A stretch of 38,802 nucleotides of DNA from a virus, in IMG/VR virus record IMGVR_UViG_3300021440_000011, positions 1-38,802 of that record; one strand, written 5' to 3'. The translations under genes and the position numbers were made by a program. The stretch's first letter is position 1. Each line of letters starts with the position of its first letter. A model generated the notes under the pieces. It ran no database searches. It saw nothing but the letters and a program-made list of their open reading frames with translations, and had not been told where the DNA came from. Below, piece by piece: positions 37,107 through 38,802 of the stretch.

Positions 37107-37211
37107 TTTTATAGCTTGCAATAGTTAAAAATATAATATGTAATACGTTCTATATGATGTTTTTATATATAGCTACCCGTGGCTTTCATGGGGGTAACCG
37201 AGGTTACGATA

Positions 37212-38000
37212 ATGAGTGAAGATAACGTTACTGCTGGCGAAACAGTAGGGGCTGAGGCCGAAGAATATACCGAAACCGATACCGGGACAGAAGAATCGGG
37301 CGGGGAAGAAACCCCGGAGAAGGTTTACACCAAAGCTGAACTGGACGCGATCTTAAAAGATACTGCCGAAAAGACCAGAAAAAGCACGGAACGTAAACTG
37401 CAAAGGCGCTACGAGCGCGAGATGGCTGCTAAAACAAGCCAGATAGACGATACACCTGAATTTAATCCCGACAGCGTCCCTAAAAAAGACGGTGAAACGG
37501 ATGCGGCATGGATTGCACGGATTGCCCGTTTACAAGTACAGCACGAAAAGCTGGAAGCTGACAGGCAAGCGAAGCAAGTCGAAGCCGTAAAGGAATTTGA
37601 AAGCTTTCAAGAAAGTGTCGATGACTTTTACGAACGCGCCAATGCCATCCCTGAATTTGATGAATATGAATTTAGGGCGTATGTATCTGACTATAAATTG
37701 TCTGATGCATGGGCAGAAGCGTTGGTATCATCGGACAAAGGGGCGCAAATTGCTGCATGGTATGTTACTAACCCCAAAGAGTTTGAACGCTTGTCAAAGC
37801 TTGGTAAGTACCAACAGGTTACGGATATTGGCAAAGTTGAAGCACGTCTCGAAAAACAGGTTAAACAGGCCGCTAACCCTATGACTAAAGTCAAAGGTGG
37901 CGAGGTAACGTTAAACAGGCTGAAAGCTAATCCTGATTCTTTGAGCGATGATGAATATTATTCATTACGGAGGCAGGAAAGAGCCAAAGCCTATAAATAG
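37212..38000 (+). CDS. Scaffolding protein, P22 gp8-like
   Basis: 262 residues from ATG 37212, preceded by GAGG at good spacing; a GTG at 37179 would add 11. The first 45 residues are acidic and disordered, then a long charged helical body (KTRKSTERKLQRRYEREMAA), and a small basic C-terminal helix (LRRQERAKAYK) like the coat-binding helix-turn-helix of P22 scaffold. It lies immediately before the coat gene. The size (P22 gp8 is 303) and layout agree. Confidence 0.75.
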   Translation: MSEDNVTAGETVGAEAEEYTETDTGTEESGGEETPEKVYTKAELDAILKDTAEKTRKSTERKLQRRYEREMAAKTSQIDDTPEFNPDSVPKKDGETDAAWIARIARLQVQHEKLEADRQAKQVEAVKEFESFQESVDDFYERANAIPEFDEYEFRAYVSDYKLSDAWAEALVSSDKGAQIAAWYVTNPKEFERLSKLGKYQQVTDIGKVEARLEKQVKQAANPMTKVKGGEVTLNRLKANPDSLSDDEYYSLRRQERAKAYK

Positions 38001-38008
38001 GAAATACA

Positions 38009-38802
38009 ATGGCTGATAATTTATTAACACATAAAATGATCGCCCGTGCATCGGCTGACATCCTCGAAGAAGAATCACCTTTTTTGATGAACGTCAACCG
38101 TGCGAGGCAAGCTGAGTTTGCAACAAATCAAGGCGGTTTTAATAAAGGTGATTACGTAGACGTAAAAATCCCGGGCACTAGTAAAGTGTTTGACGGTGAA
38201 ACATTTGCCGAAGGCGGCGCGGCGGCTGACTACCAAGAGCGTTCTGTCAGGCTGCAATTGAACATCCGTAAGCACATGGCGCTTGATTTCACCATGAAAC
38301 AAAGGGCTTTGGATATTACCGAGTATAAAGAGCGTATCTTGCGGCCTGTAATGCGGCAAATGTCCAGCTGGCTAGAGGGAGAGTTTATCCGCCGTGCTGT
38401 TATTGCAACATCGAACACTGTCGGTACGGCTGGGACAGTGCCAACAACCATGAAGACATACGCGCAAGCACGTGGGAAGATGCAAAAATTCTTGACCCCG
38501 AGCGGTGACAGGAGCTTGTTGATTTCGTCAGATGCCAACATCGAAATGGTTGACTCATCTAAGCAATTGTTCCACGCAAATGCCCAGATTGAGAAAAACT
38601 ATTTAACCGGCGCTATGGGCGAAGCTCAAGGCTTCATGTGGTATGAGCATCAATCTATACCAACCATTACCCAAGGCAACCAAGCGGCATGGACGATCAA
38701 CGGCGCAAACCAGACCGGTACGTCATTGGCTATTGGCGGCTTAACTGCAACCAACGTAATCAAAGCCGGTACGGTGTTCACTATCCCTACTGTTTTCAGG
38801 GT
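38009..38802 (+). CDS. Major capsid (coat) protein, N-terminal part, P22 gp5-like
   Basis: The first 264 codons of the coat gene, running off the window and completed at 1-542. ADNLLTHKMIARASADILEE and SPFLMNVNRARQAEFA at the start, then GDYVDVKIPGTSKVFDGETF and SVRLQLNIRKHMALDFTMKQ, are the gp5-type N-arm and backbone of the HK97 fold. Ribosome site AGGAAA. The last 127 bases duplicate the window start. Confidence 0.85.
   Translation, partial: MADNLLTHKMIARASADILEEESPFLMNVNRARQAEFATNQGGFNKGDYVDVKIPGTSKVFDGETFAEGGAAADYQERSVRLQLNIRKHMALDFTMKQRALDITEYKERILRPVMRQMSSWLEGEFIRRAVIATSNTVGTAGTVPTTMKTYAQARGKMQKFLTPSGDRSLLISSDANIEMVDSSKQLFHANAQIEKNYLTGAMGEAQGFMWYEHQSIPTITQGNQAAWTINGANQTGTSLAIGGLTATNVIKAGTVFTIPTVFR
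38676..38802. repeat. Terminal direct repeat (circularisation overlap), right copy
   Basis: Exact copy of bases 1-127, inside the coat gene. See the left copy; it indicates a circular map. Confidence 0.95.

Overview
This window is the essentially complete genome of a tailed podovirus with a P22-type (gp5-fold) capsid and a Gram-negative host. The first 127 bases are repeated exactly at the end (1-127 = 38676-38802), so the molecule closes into a circle of about 38,675 bp. The major capsid gene is split across the two ends of the window. This is the pattern expected of a circularly permuted, headful-packaging phage assembled with a k-mer overlap. I recognise no tRNA, no integrase and no DNA polymerase.

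Layout, going round the circle. (A) The late structural operon runs on + from about 30.0 kb through the origin to 14.3 kb: small and large terminase, portal, a minor virion protein, a free-standing HNH homing endonuclease, two further virion-type proteins (one with ten 23-residue Trp repeats), scaffold and coat. After the junction come tailspike, gp4-like adaptor, gp10-like hub, an Asp/Asn-hydroxylase-like enzyme, three DNA-ejection proteins (one with a lysozyme domain), a second fibre, a GH19 endolysin and a run of small membrane/coiled-coil proteins (holin and spanin candidates). (B) A leftward early operon runs on - from a promoter near 19.79 kb. It holds several small genes, a Gp157-family protein and an ERF annealing protein, then runs into a run of small genes separated by integron-type attC-like sites (array 1, about 16.5-14.5 kb). 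(C) A Sec-signal beta-helix protein (19.9-21.0 kb) and a rightward regulatory/replication operon follow: HTH regulator, RHH protein, replisome organizer with internal iterons, Ref-like nuclease, NinB and an excisionase-like HTH. (D) This operon runs into a second set of small genes separated by attC-like sites (array 2, about 25.7-28.4 kb), then DUF551 and VRR-NUC genes, then back to the terminase.

The most striking feature is the pair of attC-like arrays. About ten intergenic regions have the integron recombination-site architecture: RYYYAAC and GTTRRRY outer boxes, AAGCCG/CGGCTT inner boxes, quasi-palindromic, 60-86 bp. They bound cassettes of one or two small phage-type ORFs. The two arrays point in opposite genome directions, each away from the central regulatory region. 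They share near-identical sites, and both end with the same palindromic element. The ORFs run opposite to the usual attC polarity, judged by the position of the extra base in the inner box. No integron integrase is present. The phage therefore seems to hold its accessory early genes as integron-type cassettes, possibly exchanged with a host integron integrase acting in trans. One array-1 cassette encodes a stand-alone class II (GlyRS-like) synthetase core.

Gene calls are from translation and motif reading only. Family assignments for terminase, portal, coat, gp10, GH19, ERF, NinB, Gp157 and HNH are firm or fairly firm. Most small ORFs remain hypothetical.
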